Shown: positions 1 through 15,104, counted from the stretch's first letter. The stretch is DNA of 64,000 nucleotides from Solea solea (GCF_958295425.1 NC_081143.1:12404094-12468093), one strand, 5' to 3'. A program made the numbers and translations. The notes: generated by a model not told the origin, from the letters alone.

Positions 1-1676
1 TCCACCAGCCTCACACCGTTAATTAGCCACGCTCACGTGCCAGTCAACTGTGCTAATGAGGACAGCTCTGCCACTGTGCCTAATGAGAGAAACTCTCCAA
101 GTGTCTGTGGGGGAAAGTTAATCGACGTAACACACACTTGGAAAGAGACACACACATTTTGAAATCACTGGTATATTTCTAATTTGGAGGCACTTGGCCT
201 GCTCTCATTTCACCCAGCCTCTACCTTTTTTTAATACTTAGCGTTATTAATTGAAATTTCATCTCATGCACATTTCACCATAGAGCTTATATTTATCTGG
301 AGCATTGATGCACAGAGCTGCTCAGAGTCATAAAATCTATACAGTGCCTTCTAGCAATTTCCAACGATTATCCGTGTGGAAAAATTTAATGCTTCATTCC
401 CACTGGTCAAAAAACCCGTTTAATGCTGGGTTAATTCTGGTTATCTGAGAAGTCCATAGTCGCATGTAGGTACTTCTTTCGGGGGAAAGTTTGGGATCGA
501 AGGATTATTTTTCCCTGGGTAATTTTTGTGGAAACACACCAAGGTAATTAAGAAAAGTTCCTGTGGTGGAATACATTGGTGTGCACAGGTATTACAAACC
601 TTTGCAAGTGAGAAACTGCAACAGCTTCATAGTCGTTGGCATCAGATAATACATCGCTACATGAAAAAGTTATGGTTGCAGAAAACTGTGTTGGTTAGCT
701 CTTATTTTAATCACATTTTCACTAGGGTGAGATGAACCACTGGTGGTCTTCATGACTTTTGTTTACGTTATGTTTTAGTTTATTCATTCAGATTGTTGTT
801 TAGTCGAAATCTTGTGAGGACCAGAGTTGACGGGATGCAGCTGCTCTGGTTTTCCATCAGTCCACACTTGGCAGTAGCAGTGCAGTATCGCCTGGCTAAC
901 CACTGAGGTCACCCCCAGGTCAAGGTGAGTGTGTGTGTGAGAAAGAGAGATAGTTAGAGAGACTAGCTGTACACCCGAGGCTCTGGGAGGAGGCACCAAC
1001 GGTACATGAACACAAACACACACACACACACATTCAGGGAGCCTCTGGGTATCATCAAAACACACAAAGGACTGTTACTGGGTGTGGAGTGAACCCTTCA
1101 CAGCGAGGCAACAAAGACTGTGGACAGAGAAAAGTGAGTCTATGAAAACAAGTAAAGGAGGAGGATGAAGTAATGAGAGAGAGGTGAAGAGGACGGAGAG
1201 GAGAGAGAGTGAACGTGAGGATGAAAACTGCGATCGCGATGATGAGTCTGACAGAAAACAAGCGTTAGGTGATTCATGACACACCAAAGCTGCTGATAAC
1301 CATTCAAAAGGCTGTGTGCAAATGTACCCAGAATAGAAACCATTACATTTGCCAAAGAATTCTTTGCAGTTTGAGTTTGAATGAGTTGCCTGTTTAGGTT
1401 CAAAGGCCAAGAAAATAAAAGCTAGCAAAAGCAGAATGCAAAAGCCATAACACAAATTCAAAAAGCCACAGGAGACCTTTGCATTTGTGTTGTGGCTTTA
1501 GCATACATTTTTTGCATCTAAATATGTTTTTGGTTTTTTGCATTTACATCTAAGTATGTCCCTGTCCTCACCAGTATGTCACCCACTGAGCATCTGTGGG
1601 AAGCTCTAGAACAGTGTGTTAGGGAGTGTTTACCAAATAATAGAACCAAAATCACATTAACTGTGCCAATCTCAGC

Positions 1677-1776
1677 TGACATAGGACGATAGGTGGGGTC
1701 ACACCCTGGATAGGTCACCAGTCCATCACAGGGACACATAGAGACAAACAACCATCCACTCTCACAGTCACAAAGA
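1677..1776 (-). mobile_element. tail fragment of the tRNA-headed SINE-like element
   Basis: In reverse complement it contains GGATGGTTGTTTGTCTCTAT and GACTGGTGACCTATCCAGGG, the 3' body of the 42.4-kb element. The head is missing. Confidence 0.5.
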
Positions 1777-1914
1777 AAATAATATGGCATTGTTTAAATA
1801 TTTTTTTCACACGGAAAAGTAGAGATGCTACAAGGAGAGAAGGAAAACACAATCACATTTATGTGCACATTTATGTGTGTGTTGGGAGGAACCAATCACA
1901 CTACAGTGTCGCAT

Positions 1915-2170
1915 AAAATCCGTGTGTGTGTTCTTGTATTTGTTGCCTCTTGAGGACCTTTTTCTGTCATGAACACTGACCTTGTCAGGACCAGTAGTCC
2001 ACATGGAGACCAAAACCTGATCCTTATGAGGCAGAACCTCGTTTCTGAGGAACTGGTTGAGTTTAGGGCTATGGTTTAAGGTTGCAGTTGGGGTTTGTCA
2101 TTAACGGGTTATGGTTAAGATTGGGAATAAGGCTTTGTTTAGGCTAGTAAATGAGAGTTCTTCAAAGGTT
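1915..2170 (+). repeat. microsatellite-linked repeat family B, copy 1
   Basis: Contains GTCAGGACCAGTAGTCCACA, TGGAGACCAAAACCTGATCC and TGAGGCAGAACCTCGTTTCT. Inverted copies lie at about 45108-45270 and 54825-54975. All three lie beside (TG)n/(CA)n or GTGTGT tracts. Confidence 0.5.
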
Positions 2171-2305
2171 GGCAGTGCAAACCCATGTGTGTGTGTGTTT
2201 GTCTAAGTGTGCATGTGTGGGCTTTCAGTCCATCAACACAGCAGGAGGAAAGAAATCACTCCTGCTGGAAGACGTGCTAATGGCTCTGCACTGAGGGTGT
2301 CACAG

Positions 2306-2343
<38 letters not shown>

Positions 2344-2543
2344 TGTGTGTGTGCGTGTGCTGATTGATCGAAAATGCCAAATCCATCTTGATATTCCCTG
2401 ATGGGAGCCAAAGTGTGAAATTGCCAAAAAGGCAAATAACAAGGACACACAGATACACACACACTCACACTTTCACACACACTTTCTTTTATCATTAATC
2501 CTTCACACGACTGTCTTCTTTGTCATTCTCCTTCCATTTCACA

Positions 2544-2580
<37 letters not shown>

Positions 2581-4239
2581 CCACCTGTTCATCTCCTGTA
2601 ATAACTGTTATTTCTCATGGCTGTTTTCCACCTTACTCCTCCTTTGTTACATTTTCTGTGTCAGCCACTCAAACCATTGCACACACACATGTGCGCGCAC
2701 ACAGACACACAAACACACAGGCACACAGACACACAAACACACAGGCACACAGACACACCAACACAAAGGCACACAGACACACAGCTGGGGAGACACAAAG
2801 GAAAGCAAACATATCAGGGAACTTTGAATCATTTTTGTCAACAACTGATCTATTTTCGACAGAGGAGTGTGTGTGAGTGTGTGTGTGTGCGTGTGTACGT
2901 GTCTCCAAACACTTTCTCGTCTAGCTCTCCACAAACACAGACTTAATAACAAAGACCAGCATAGTAGAGGCATAGTAACCAACGGTGTCCAAGCTTTCAC
3001 TCATTAAACAACAAACACGTGAAAAAATCTCTTTGTTTTTGTGTGTGTCTGTGTGTGTGTGTGTGTGGGTGTGTGTGTATGTGTGTCACTTTAAACTGCT
3101 CCTGTGGGACACTATAAGTGATTCTCTCTCTGTGGGGACATTGGCAGAGTTTCCTAAGTGCGAAAAATGGGTCAATTTTTGATGAGAAAATTCAGCGAAC
3201 ACTTGGCCTGAAGCTGCAGAGAATAACAGTTACTCTACTGTAGATGTCAGGGATCATTTCTCAAAAACAAACACATTTTATGATTTAAGAATAGCTCCAG
3301 CTCACTTTTCTTCAAGCCAGAGAGAAAACTAAACCCAACAAGCATTCTTATTTTTGTGTTCAAACCCAACCCAAGCCAGAGTCATATCATCAGTCCTCAG
3401 CTACACTAACATCACCAGAGTTTATACTCTCTGAGATTTAACGAAATCAAATCAATCAAAGGGGTTATTATTTACAAACTCTCCATACAAGGCAATGCAA
3501 CTCAATATGCTTCACAGGAAAAAAACATAACCAAGGAAAACAACCCAGCAACCATATCATCGGTGGTAATAGTGTTATAGTATTTAAGAGTATTATACGG
3601 TAATCGTATTATGGGGAAGAGAAGAAGTGAGGAAACTATCATGGAACTAACAAACAGCCTGGAGACTAAAATACTGATATACTAAAAACAGGAGGAAATT
3701 AAAAACATGAATAGGAACAGATGCAATTGAATAGATAAATGGATCAGTGCATAAAAGTGAGTAAGTATAAATATATAAATAAAAGAAGTACTATAAGCAA
3801 CAATAAACTAGAACATGGTAAAATCAGGTGCCGTATAAAATAGAAATTAAATTCAGTAAAAGGAGACTAAAGGGTGGAATAAAGTAACGTGTGTTAGATC
3901 CTATAATGAAGTCAAAATTGTTCAAATAAATAATAAAGGTCAAGTGAAAGCCAGGTTAAAAGGGTATATCTTAGGTTTGCTTTTAAAAATGTTAACAAAT
4001 CAGTTCAATTGGTGCAGAATGGAATCATCTGTGCTACATCTATCCAATCCATATCATTCTACTTAGTGGCACTTGTCGTACATAGCCTCTAAAGGATAAC
4101 AAATCCCAAAGTATTCCATAACATAAGATACATTAAACCTATGAGTGTATATAGGGGCCTTTATAGGGCCCAGTCTGCCCCCCAAAGTCCTTTGAAACGC
4201 CCCTGGATGTAAGACACAGAACAGGGAGATTGTACTCAC

Positions 4240-4311
4240 AGTCGAGACAGAGCTTCGTTCTTCTGAAACAGCAACTCTGGGAGTTGGCTCAGATGGTTCT
4301 TGTTGAGCCGA
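4240..4311 (-). CDS. slit1: slit1 coding exon 4 (third LRR)
   Basis: 72-nt exon with a CATCTAG acceptor and GTGAGT donor. It encodes [15 protein letters not shown] followed by QKNEALSRL. The LFQ-N-ALSRL ending is the main reason for choosing SLIT1 over its paralogues. Confidence 0.92.
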
Positions 4312-7300
4312 CTAGATGGAAAAAAAAAAATAGATTATTACAATTACAGAAGAGAACATACTCTGTGTGTGTGTGTGTGTGCGTGTGTGTGTGCTCACAG
4401 TCTCTCCAGCTCCCTCAGATCATCAAAAGCTCCTCTCTCAATGTTACTGATCTGGTTCTCCATCAGATGACTGCAAAACACAATGGTAAACTCAGATTAA
4501 CACATGTCACACATTAACACTTCACATAATAACATCAATGTGTGTTCTGCTTGGTTGTAGCTCACAGATCCACAATCTGTGAGCAGCGCAACCTGTGCCT
4601 TGTGCTTGCTCACAGACTTGTCTATAAAGAACACAATTTCAGCTGCAGCTGTGTGTGCCGTGCTGGTTTGAATTCTCCTAATCCATCATGAATGTATCAT
4701 CAGATCCAATCATACAAAAACACATTCTGGCTGCATTTCCAGTGCATGGTGCAAGGGACCCAAAATCACATGGATTCTGATATTCAGATTGGTTTGATAT
4801 GAATCAGATATGTGCATTTGCATCTTCCATCTAGATCATATCAGATGTCAATGTCAATGCAACTCTTCGTTCCCTAACCACTTCCAGTTCAGTGGCCAAT
4901 CTCTCCCTGCGAGTTGTCTTCCCAAGTGTCAAACACTGCAAATACAGATTTAATATATGGGTCGCTTTTGACAGCATACTGGGATTGGGCATCACGATCT
5001 GCAGTTTTAATGCAGCCTGTGACGTGGTTTGAGATGAATGAATGCAATCAGGACACATAATAGCACTTTTCCACTACATAGTCCTGGCTCGCCTCGGCTT
5101 GGTGCGGTTTAGTTTGTTTTCCCATTTCTATCGTACCTCCTCAACGTGGGTGGAGTCATCACTGCACGGCTGCTTGAAACTGCTGTGACTTTTTTACACA
5201 CGACGCAAACACACAAACTACTGACTAATGACTTGTAAAGCAGTTGTTTTAGATGTACTGAATCATTAGAATCAGTCATTAAAAACATTTGTTAGACGAG
5301 TTCAGCACTTCCTGCATGACCGAAGCACAGACTCCGTCTGACACAGTCACTGAACTGAAATACAATGGTCGCAGGCTTTCAGCAGTACACCTTAATACAC
5401 CAGACTCCTCTGTTAAATATTGAGATTGTAGACATTACCATGCTAAATGTAGTAGGTACCAAAATAAGTATCAGGTACTATCACTAATGAAAGAGCTATG
5501 CTGAGTTGAGCCACAAAACCAGGAGTGGGAACTACCACCCATGCTTCGTGCACTTAGTTAGTCTGCATTTGAAAAATCTGATTTAGTACAAAATGTTTTT
5601 TAAAAGTCTGGTTTTTGTAATGCCATGTGAATGTACTGACTGAGGACAGATGTTAATACCAGGTCTGAATGGGGTCACGCAGGCTCTGCTCTGCCCTGCT
5701 ATACCACAGATTGTATTAATGTTGTGGGAAACCCTGCTCTCAAGAGTCAAACTGAAAAGACAAATCCCTCAAGACACCCTTTCTTTCCCTGTGCCACTGA
5801 AGGCATCTCTATGTTTGATAAACACACTCCTTAGACCTGTACATCGTAAACCACCACATCGTCCCCCCGCCCCTGACAGCAACAAGCCCTCAAGCTCCCA
5901 GTGGGCTGCTAATCTGTTTTGACTGGGCCCCGGGAGATGTCATTAGTCCCTGGCATGTCGTCTCTTTACCACCTCATGTCCATCACTGACACTGAGCACC
6001 GTCCCAGTCACCAGGTTAAAACAGGAAACCACTGCTCATCCAGACTCTCCCACAGGGCACAGTGTTTCCAGGTCAAAAGGGCACAGTCAAACCCCTCCCT
6101 GTTGTAAATCTGACTGACACTGACACCGAACAAGCACCTGTGGGTGGTTCATGTGTCACAGCTGAACCAAAGCGTTGTTCCGTGCCCTCTGGCCTTCAAT
6201 GGCACTGAAGACATGATTCCCACAATCCTACCAGACCTAAAACAACCAGAGAAAACACTGAAAGAGAGTCTCTGCTGGACAAATACAAGCTGCTGCCCAG
6301 TCAACAATGTGTCCGACAGCTGTGAGCGAAGGTTGGGCTCCTACTGTTCTACAAAAACTAACAGAGAAAATAACACAAAATTGGAGGAAAAAAAAAGGTT
6401 ATCTCGGTTGCAGGTGGTTCTTCATTGCGTCTGCAAAATTCACATTGTTTGCTTCAGTCACTCCAATTCAAATGTTTGAACTCAAGCATAAAAGAGTTAC
6501 ATGGAACAAGGTCCATATAACTATCAGCCTAAAAGGGCACATGTCACCCCTCTGTTCATTGAGCTCCACTGGCTACCCTTAGCAACCCCAGAAAATTGAA
6601 ATCACTGATGCTAGCCTACAAAGTGCTTCATGGGTCTGCTCCCACCTACTTAAATGTTCTCATAAAGGCTTATGTTACCCCTGGACTACTCCGTTCATCG
6701 AAGGATTGTCGTATGGCACTCTTTTCATGTGTCGTTCCACGCTGATGGAATGACCTACCGAGCGCTACCAGAAGAGGGGCTATCTTCTGTCTATCTTCAA
6801 GAAGTTCTTGAAAACCCAGCTTTTCCAAGAGCATCTTCTGTCCTAGCACTTACCCTGCCCCCTACCCCCTCTCCTTAGAGAGGGGGTAGGGTAGCTTATT
6901 CCTCTTGTAAGTCGCTTTGGATAATAGCATCTGCTAAATGCTTAAATGTAAATGTAGGTCCCAGTCAGGGATGTTGAAATGGACGGTTGGTGAAAGTGAG
7001 CACCTTGAACAAGTTAAACCAGGTGAAAGAGGAGGGGGCAGGCACAAAAGTGAGTGAGGAACCTGGACTACCTGCTAAATTCTGACTATATTCACGCCAT
7101 TAGTCGCAATGTTGAATTGAATGAGCATTACAAGCATTAGAGGTTACATTTACTCGTGGTTCCCATGCAAGTAAGGTTACTCAGCAAAAATTATCCAGTG
7201 ACCACAGTTGCACGAGTAAGGCAACAAAAAAGTTGCATCCCATCTGGAGCCATAAAAACTATTTCACAACTCCTAACTGTTGAATCTGAAATCTGAAACA

Positions 7301-10300
7301 GATTTAAAAACTAAAGAGCACCAGACCTAAAGTCATCTGCTGGGTCTGGTGCTCTTGGCAGAGCTGAGATGTTTGCAGCTTCATCATTTACATCATTTGT
7401 AATATGTTATCCACAAAAAAGGGCATATGATAAAAGATCAATCTCACATTTAGTAAAAAGAGGTTGCATCGTTCATTTAAATTTAGGCAGATTTTAATGA
7501 GAAAATTATTTTTAAACTTTTGACTTATCTGCTGTTATTCTCGATCATTCTATGGATGTTTTTAAATCCAATTTATGTTGAACTTGGAGTTTGACTGTAG
7601 GTCAGTTTTGATCCGATATTTGTACTTTGTCTTTGTCTTTTTCTGTCTGTTTTGTCAAAGCCTTTGCTTTCGTAAAGCCCTTTGGCTCAACTCGTGTTGT
7701 TTTTAATGTGTTACATAAGTTAACATGACTTGACTTTAATTGACTAGACCACAGCTTTTTATTGTGGCAAGTGGGCCTCCCAGATGCTACTTAAGGGAAA
7801 CTGTAAATATAGTTATTAAAAGGCAATCACACAGAACAACATAATAATGTTTGATTGAATTAAACAAACGTTTCAGGGAAACAGTAGTTTGAGGGATTTT
7901 ACAGTTTTCCCAGACACTAATTCATTCCATACAGAAGAGGATCACATGGAAGTCCATAAATTGAGCGAAACTGGTACACGAGGCTAAGGTGGGACGAAGG
8001 GGTCCTGTCATGAGGAGAGACCATTAAGCCTTGTTTCCACCAAGTGGTGCAGTGCAGTTCAGCTCACCATGGCATGGTTTCCACCACAGGATGAGTGGGC
8101 CAAAGAAATAGCTATTTACACAACTGCGTCAACAGCATGAAGTCATAACAACGTGAAGAAAAAGAATGTGAGTCTGCAACAAGGTAAACAAAGAGCAACA
8201 ATGGAGGACAGATTGGTTACTGTGGTACCCATCATCTATGTGTGACTAAACTTTACAGCTTGGTGGTATCAGAGCTTATGTCTCAGGGTGTCTTCACACC
8301 TAATAGTCTCCTTTGATGGTCTGCACCTGATGACAATATGATAGATTTTTACATTATTCAGGTGGCTCTGTTCACATTTACAAATGCCAGTGGATGGGTG
8401 AGGTGGAGCGGCTGTAGCCTCAGTGTTCTCATCCAGTGATTAGCTGAGCTCACCGTTAGGAGGACCACTGATAGTTGGAGAGTCAGAGGACTTATGCTGT
8501 TAAACAGCGTCCATCCCCCAGGTCTATGAGGCCCTAACTCTTCTGCAGGTGAAATAGCACATTGAGCCAAGCTATCATTGCTAGTTTCTGGCCTGCATGC
8601 AGGAGAGTCCCAACCCCTCACCTTCATCCTACTGCCCACGGGTGAAAAACGGCAACGAGTCGGCGGCTTTGTTGCACTTTTGTGGGTGGGTGATGCTCAG
8701 CTAAGTGTGCTAGTTTGAATTCAGAGGAAGAGATGTGGCATGCCAGTCACAGAGGATAGATGTGCTGTTCTAATTAAGTGTATCAGTGTTCTCCCTGATA
8801 CACAGACTGCTCCAGAGTTCACTTGCAAGTGGTCTGAGACCACCACTTTCAAGTGGACCAGAGTCCCGCACTAAGCAATAAGACTTTAAAAGCATATGTT
8901 GTACACAACAGATGATGAAGTGAATAGAGTGAATGTAAATATGACTTACAGCACTCGTAGGTGTTTCAGGCCAGAGAAGTCTGTCTTAGAGATGACTGTC
9001 AGGTTGTTTCCATTCAGATCACTGAAAAACAACAAGTCAGAAAACAGACATTAATCAGTGTCAGATCAATAAACTTTATAAAACCAAACAATTAACACCT
9101 GAAAAGTCCTGAGTCATTTACATAACGGTGCATATTCATTCAAGTACATACATATTAATAATCCAGACTCAGAAATCAGACATTCAACCACACCGCAGCA
9201 CAATCAAAAATACAGTTATTAACTACACAAAACTATTGACAATGTCAAATCCATCAGATTTCTAGCAGAAACTCGTAGTATAGGTTGATACTCTGCTGAG
9301 GAAGAGATGATGGAGTTCAGACAAAATGGCAGCAAAATTCACAGGTCATTCACAGACAGCAATGTCCAGTGTTTTGGTAGCAGAGCTTTGACATCCTTAG
9401 CTTTAATGGCCAACTTTGTTGTTGGAATGTTAATTCATTATCAGCGTATTTAAATAACAGTTTTTAACCTGTATCCAGTTACTGTAAACTCATACATCAG
9501 ACCATGATACTGCTGCAGGGGTTTTTGCATAACAAGATTTGTATTTATTTTTCATAAAGTTTCACTTTCAAGAAGTATACATCTACAACCAATCAGAATG
9601 TGTGTTGTTGATGAGGTGCAAATTGTACATCGGAGACTCTTTAGTCCTCACATCTATCCTAAAGCAGTGAAGTTTACTCTCATCTCTTATGTTGCATGTA
9701 TTTCTTTTTTCTGTGTACTTTTTTCCTTTATTTCTGCTGACTCTACCTGTTTCCTCCCGTGATGCAACTTTTCTCCACTCATTGGGATTCACAAAATTGC
9801 CGTTGTGGGTCATATAATATTGGACTTAGCTGGCCACTCTTTTCAGCACAGTCACGGGAGGAAGGGGTTTAACCCTGTGACCTCATTGTCTACTTTGATT
9901 GACAGATGCAAAGAAAGAGTGAGGGGGATGATGTCACTCTTCCCACAAGGCTTTGTGGAAGGAGAGGTAAACTGAGCCCTGCACACGTACCTGTGTGTGT
10001 GTGTGTGTGTGTGTGTGTCTGTGTGAGAGTGTCATGTTCCTGCACTACTGTAAAGGGTGGAGCAGCATGTGACCTTGTCCTGTCCTGAAAGAAAGAAAGA
10101 AAGAAAGACAGAAAGACAGAAAGAAAGAAAGACAGAAAGAAAGAAAGAAAGACAGAAAGACAGAAAGAAAGAAAGAAAGACAGAAAGAAAGAAAGAAAGA
10201 GTGGATCTTGTGGTTTGGGTGTGTGAACCAGATCTTTTAATTATTTATTTGATTGGAATCTCTTTTGTGAGTGAGATCCAGATTTTCTTGAGAAATTACA

Positions 10301-13222
10301 CTCAAAGCATATTGTTTACCCGGAGTTTCCTTATATAGCTACTGAGATACAAAACTCTGTACTTTTATGAGGTACTGATTGTCACAAATAGGGATGCACT
10401 TAATTGAAAAATGTTGGCCGAAACCAAAAACCAAATATCAGTAGACACTTGGCCGGAAACCGAAATCGAAACACCGAGTGGACCAAAGTCAGAACTGCTC
10501 ATGAGAGACACATCCAAGACATATTTTAATGCCACGTGACAGCAGTTGTGCTTAGTGCTATTCACAAAAGAGGGGATCACTGAGGATGGATGTTATTACC
10601 AGGTCTGAACGAGGTCTAGAGGACCATATCCGGATGGCCCTGAAAAGTATCAAAAAGATTTGCAATATTTGTTGGGTTTTTTTGTTCGAGGAGTAGGAAA
10701 CAGACAGAAGGGAGGAGATGAACAACCGCAGGTCTGATTAAGCTTGGTTAATAGAGTTTTGTGCAGCATGGCAGGGTCAGGGGTCAGCTGAGCCACAGCC
10801 TCCCTTCGAGTGGCGACTCGGCCAAACAATGGATCATTAAAGCAGAACGCGTCTCTTACACAATCACAGCCTCGGTGGGCAGTGAAGCAGTTGATGCCCT
10901 CAGCTCCACCACCAGGTCTGACACAGAGGGAGAGGAGGAGGAAGAGGAAGAGGAGGGGGTTCATATTCAGTAAGATGATAAGATTTGTTGTGTGCACAAA
11001 GAGAGAGAGAGAGAGAGAGAATGACAAACAAAGAGTGGAAGCAGTGATCCTAAAGGACGGCTGGGGATCAAAGTAATGACAGAACAGCCAAGCATCAAAA
11101 ATCTAACACGCTGAGTCATATTCACTTGTTCCTTGATGTTCTGACCTTGATATCAGAAATGTTCCTTACACAGCTGGAAATGAGGAACTGTATCTAAATA
11201 CAAACAAAACACACAGCCATTTGAGAGAGAGTCATAATATACACTCTTTAACATTACAATCTCAAATAAAACCTTTAAAAACAACAACAGAGAAACCTCA
11301 TACTGAATTGCTTCATTAGCTGTTCACTAAACTTCAGTCCAGACACCTTCATCTGCTCAGGTTTCTTTGGTAAGAACAGTGGTTAAAAATGTCTTTGTGT
11401 GGTTTACTTGGAACCCTAACCCTTTGTCCATCTCTATCATGGAGATCTCAAGTAGAGCTGCAACTAAGGAGTATTATCATAATATCTGTCGATTATTTTC
11501 TCGATTAATCGCTTTGTCCATAAAATATCAGAAAACCTTAAAAAATGTTGATCGGTGTTCGTCAAACCTGGAAATGATGATGTTCTCAAATGTCTTGTTT
11601 TGTCCACAAACCAAAATGATTAACTTTTAATGATTTCATGATTTCTTTGTTATCCAGAGCAAAGAAATGAAGAAAATATTCACATTTAAGGCGCTTAAAC
11701 AATCGGAAATCTTGTTTTAATCATGAAAAAATGCTTCAAACCCATGAATCGATCATCAAAATAGTTGTTTAGTAATTTGGTAATCGATTAATAATTCATC
11801 GATTCATCGTTTCAGCTCTAATCTCAAGAATTTTGAGGGTCGTTATGGTTTGGTTTGAACGTTTATGACCCTGGACAGGTCATCCGCCTATGACAGAACC
11901 AACGGATATTCTCTTGAACTTGCCCAGTGAGGCTGTACGTGAGAATGCAAATATCAGCATCAGTCACTCCAGACATTTTCCAGGACTTCTCCTGTCAGAT
12001 CCCTATGTGAAGTTCCTGGCAATGTGTGAGTGAGCTTGGGAGTGCTACCTCCTACATGTTCAACCCAGGTGCCATCAATGTGGACATTCTCATTCTGACC
12101 CAAACCATCTCCTGCTGCTTTCGTCATATGCATATGGAATACTGTGGAAAATGTCTGGACCCATTCACCAGAAAGAAATCCCACAAACACAGAAAGAACA
12201 TGGCAATTTCACACAGAATGGCTCCAGTCATGCGGGGTTGGAACAGAGAAACTTCTTTTGAAAGGCGGGGAACTCTAAAAACAATATTGTGAGAGGTAAC
12301 GGTGCCAACCGTGCCACACTACCAACAAACCGGGTCTCTCGAAATGGATGAAAAAACCTGAGGTAATGATTTGCAAATCATTGCCTTCGGTAAAAAAGAC
12401 AATATCTTTGCCAGAGAAACCAAAGTAAGTAAAGAACAGAAATGGACAAAGCCATGGTAACTGCTGCAAACACCTCTTAACAACCCTCTTTAAAGGCCAA
12501 GTCATACTTTCCAAGTCCACAAGTCCGCCAAGGTCCACTATGGGCTGCATGAGGTAAATGTCGTCAACCACACATGTTCACATTTATACATTTGTGACCG
12601 CGGGCACTGTATGCATGTTACAGGTAGGACAATATAATGGAGCGGAATAAAGTGTGGCTTTAGGTTCACAAGGGGTGGAACTTTGAATTGACATGAAGCA
12701 TCATTTTAGCATGAAATGAACTGCAGGCATCGAATGTGTGAGACACAGAACATTTGGCAAGGCCTCACTTCTGTCGAGTCCTTGGTTGGTTTAAATTCTT
12801 TGTTAGGTCATACGAGAACAGAGCAATCAGTACAAGATGTTAGTGAGCGTGAGGTTTCTCGGGCCGTTTCCATTCAGCCCTGCGGTGCTTCATTTGGACC
12901 AGGGTCTGACCATGACCAATATCCCACCAGAACGCTCAGGACTTGAAATGAAGAGTGGCAGCAGATTCTCTACTATACTCTGCTGGATTAATGACACTTA
13001 GCCCGGAGACATCGTTGGGAAATGTTACACAATCAGCAGGTTTAGAAGAAGTCTTTGTTTCCTCTGCCATGTCTGATTATTCTCCTCTGTCGTTTATTAT
13101 CCTCTCCTCTTTCAACTCCACCATCCTTCTTCATCTTCACCTCCTGTAACCACCCTTCCTCCCTGTTCCTCTGCCTCACTCTACCCATTCCATATTTATC
13201 TCAGGATACTATTACTGACCAC

Positions 13223-13266
<44 letters not shown>

Positions 13267-13415
13267 AGGACTAATGGCACTTCATTAGCAGCATCTCTGA
13301 CAGAGGCTGAGTTAATCTGGATTTTAATCTGATCATTTTTTTCCTCTTTAGACCTTTGAACACCTGTCCCCTCTAGATTGGATATACAGTATTCAGTATA
13401 TATCCAGTGTGTGCG

Positions 13416-13453
<38 letters not shown>

Positions 13454-15063
13454 GGAGAATTTGGCACCCATGACTCCTGCTCTCTGCCCATCACATTAGG
13501 AGCTAACGTTAATCCTCCTCTCACACACACACTCATTGAGCTCTCTGACTGGCAGCTAAACAAATCATCTTGCTCACAATACATGGACACACCCACGCGC
13601 ACGCGCACGCGAACACACACACACAGCTTGATTAATATTTTTCTCATTGATTCATGCCCAATTTATACCATATTACATTGCATACTGACTGACTTCCAGG
13701 AAATCTGCACTTTCTACATGACACACCATCATTCTCTCTCTCTCTCTCTCTCACACACTCTCAAACACACACACGCACACCGTCATTCTTTCTCTCTCAT
13801 ACACACACACACAAACTATTTCAAATGCACAAAGGTAAAACATCAAACATCAGTGAGCTAAAACAAATGAATGAATTAAAGTTATGTAATGTAGGATCTG
13901 ATGACAAGCCAGTGATACCAATAAACTCTGATGGACAAACAACCATGTCTTCAGCCCAGGTACAGTATGTTATAGCATGTTATACAAACATGATTATGTT
14001 GTTTTATTCCTCATAAAATGAAACCTAAACCCAGGAAAAAAAAACGACAAAAGAATGATAGTAATGATAGGGCATGTGACTGTGTCGTATGGCATAAAGT
14101 AGAATTTTGGAGCTCATTTTGTGTCGTCATGGTGCCAACCTGAAACTCCCCAGTGACAGTGAAGGGGGGAAAAAAAAGTTAGAACACAATGTGACTTTGG
14201 AAGAAATAAATGTTCTGCTTCTATGTGTCACAGAACCAGCTTACACTATCTCTACTAAGGTGGAGCAGCAGAGATCGATAGACAGTGAAATATTATCGTA
14301 TATTTTATAGGATGTGTGGCGTGTGTGTGACTCTACTAGCAATAAAAATGAATGAATACACTGTACATGGGGCAACGGTAGTGTGTGGGTTCAATTCCCA
14401 GCTCCGCTAGTCTACATGTCCTTGGGCAAGACATATGATGGATGGATGATAGAAAATGGATGACTGCTAAAAGTGTAGTGTAAAGCAGCTTCGAGTGGTC
14501 ACCAAGACTAGAAAAGTGCTGTCTAAATAGAGACCATTTGCATAAAGCAAGACTATGTGTCCATGGAAATGGACAAAGTATTAAACATTTGGAAAATATC
14601 CATTTAAGGTGCTGTACAATCAGTTTTAACATCGTAATGTAAAGTTTAAAACCGTTTACCAAGAGGTTAATTATCCCTTGGCTTAAAACATACTATTTTT
14701 CAATCCAGCATGAAAACCCCTGGAGATTATAATCTGATTTATATCTGAAGATTTATGCTCTGATGTTGTATAAAGTTGAAGAAAGGGCCATGGGGCACAC
14801 ACATATCTTCACTGATCCCTGCTCCACACACTTCTGTCTGCTCAAATAACCGTGCTCGTCGGGGGGCCCACAGGGGGGCATCCATTTTTCAGCGTTGCCA
14901 TGACAATCCAATGAGGAGGGGGTGTTTGGTGGGACCAGTGCAGTCACCTTGAAAAATGACCCTCTTATTACCAACGGTCTCCCGGGAAATACTGTACACA
15001 CACTCCGTCTCTATCGCACACACGCACACACACACACATTACTAACTCTATCTCCCGCAGTGA

Positions 15064-15104
<41 letters not shown>

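Larger units (their letters stand above)
1..4239 (-). other. slit1 intron 4 (partial), microsatellite-rich
   Basis: Intronic with respect to slit1; no further LRR exon was seen. It holds several (CA)n/(TG)n tracts (about 1009-1034, 2307-2354, 2542-2580, 2690-2785, 2870-2900, 3040-3085), a microsatellite-linked repeat at about 1915-2170, a SINE tail at about 1677-1776 (minus) and a short fragment at 4155-4206 that recurs near 54.1 kb. About 3440-4100 is AT-rich repeat-like DNA of no recognised family. Confidence 0.6.
4471..8949 (-). other. slit1 intron 2 (4.5 kb) with transposon remnants
   Basis: Holds a possible DNA-transposon fragment (about 5063-5530), a LINE 3' end (about 6535-6950) and a low-copy-looking stretch at about 8030-8360. 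Nothing with gene structure is seen; the short open frames carry no recognisable domain. Confidence 0.5.

Noticed and set aside
10087..10200. Regular spacing hinting at a CRISPR-like array
   Set aside because: It is a simple tetranucleotide microsatellite without spacers, and the genome is vertebrate.
11960..12292. Pair of overlapping ORFs on opposite strands suggesting a transposase or gene
   Set aside because: No recognisable transposase motif, both frames are short and there is no splice or promoter support.
13055..13861. ORFs over the CA/TG cluster
   Set aside because: His-Thr and Val-Cys repeats from dinucleotide tracts; no coding signal.
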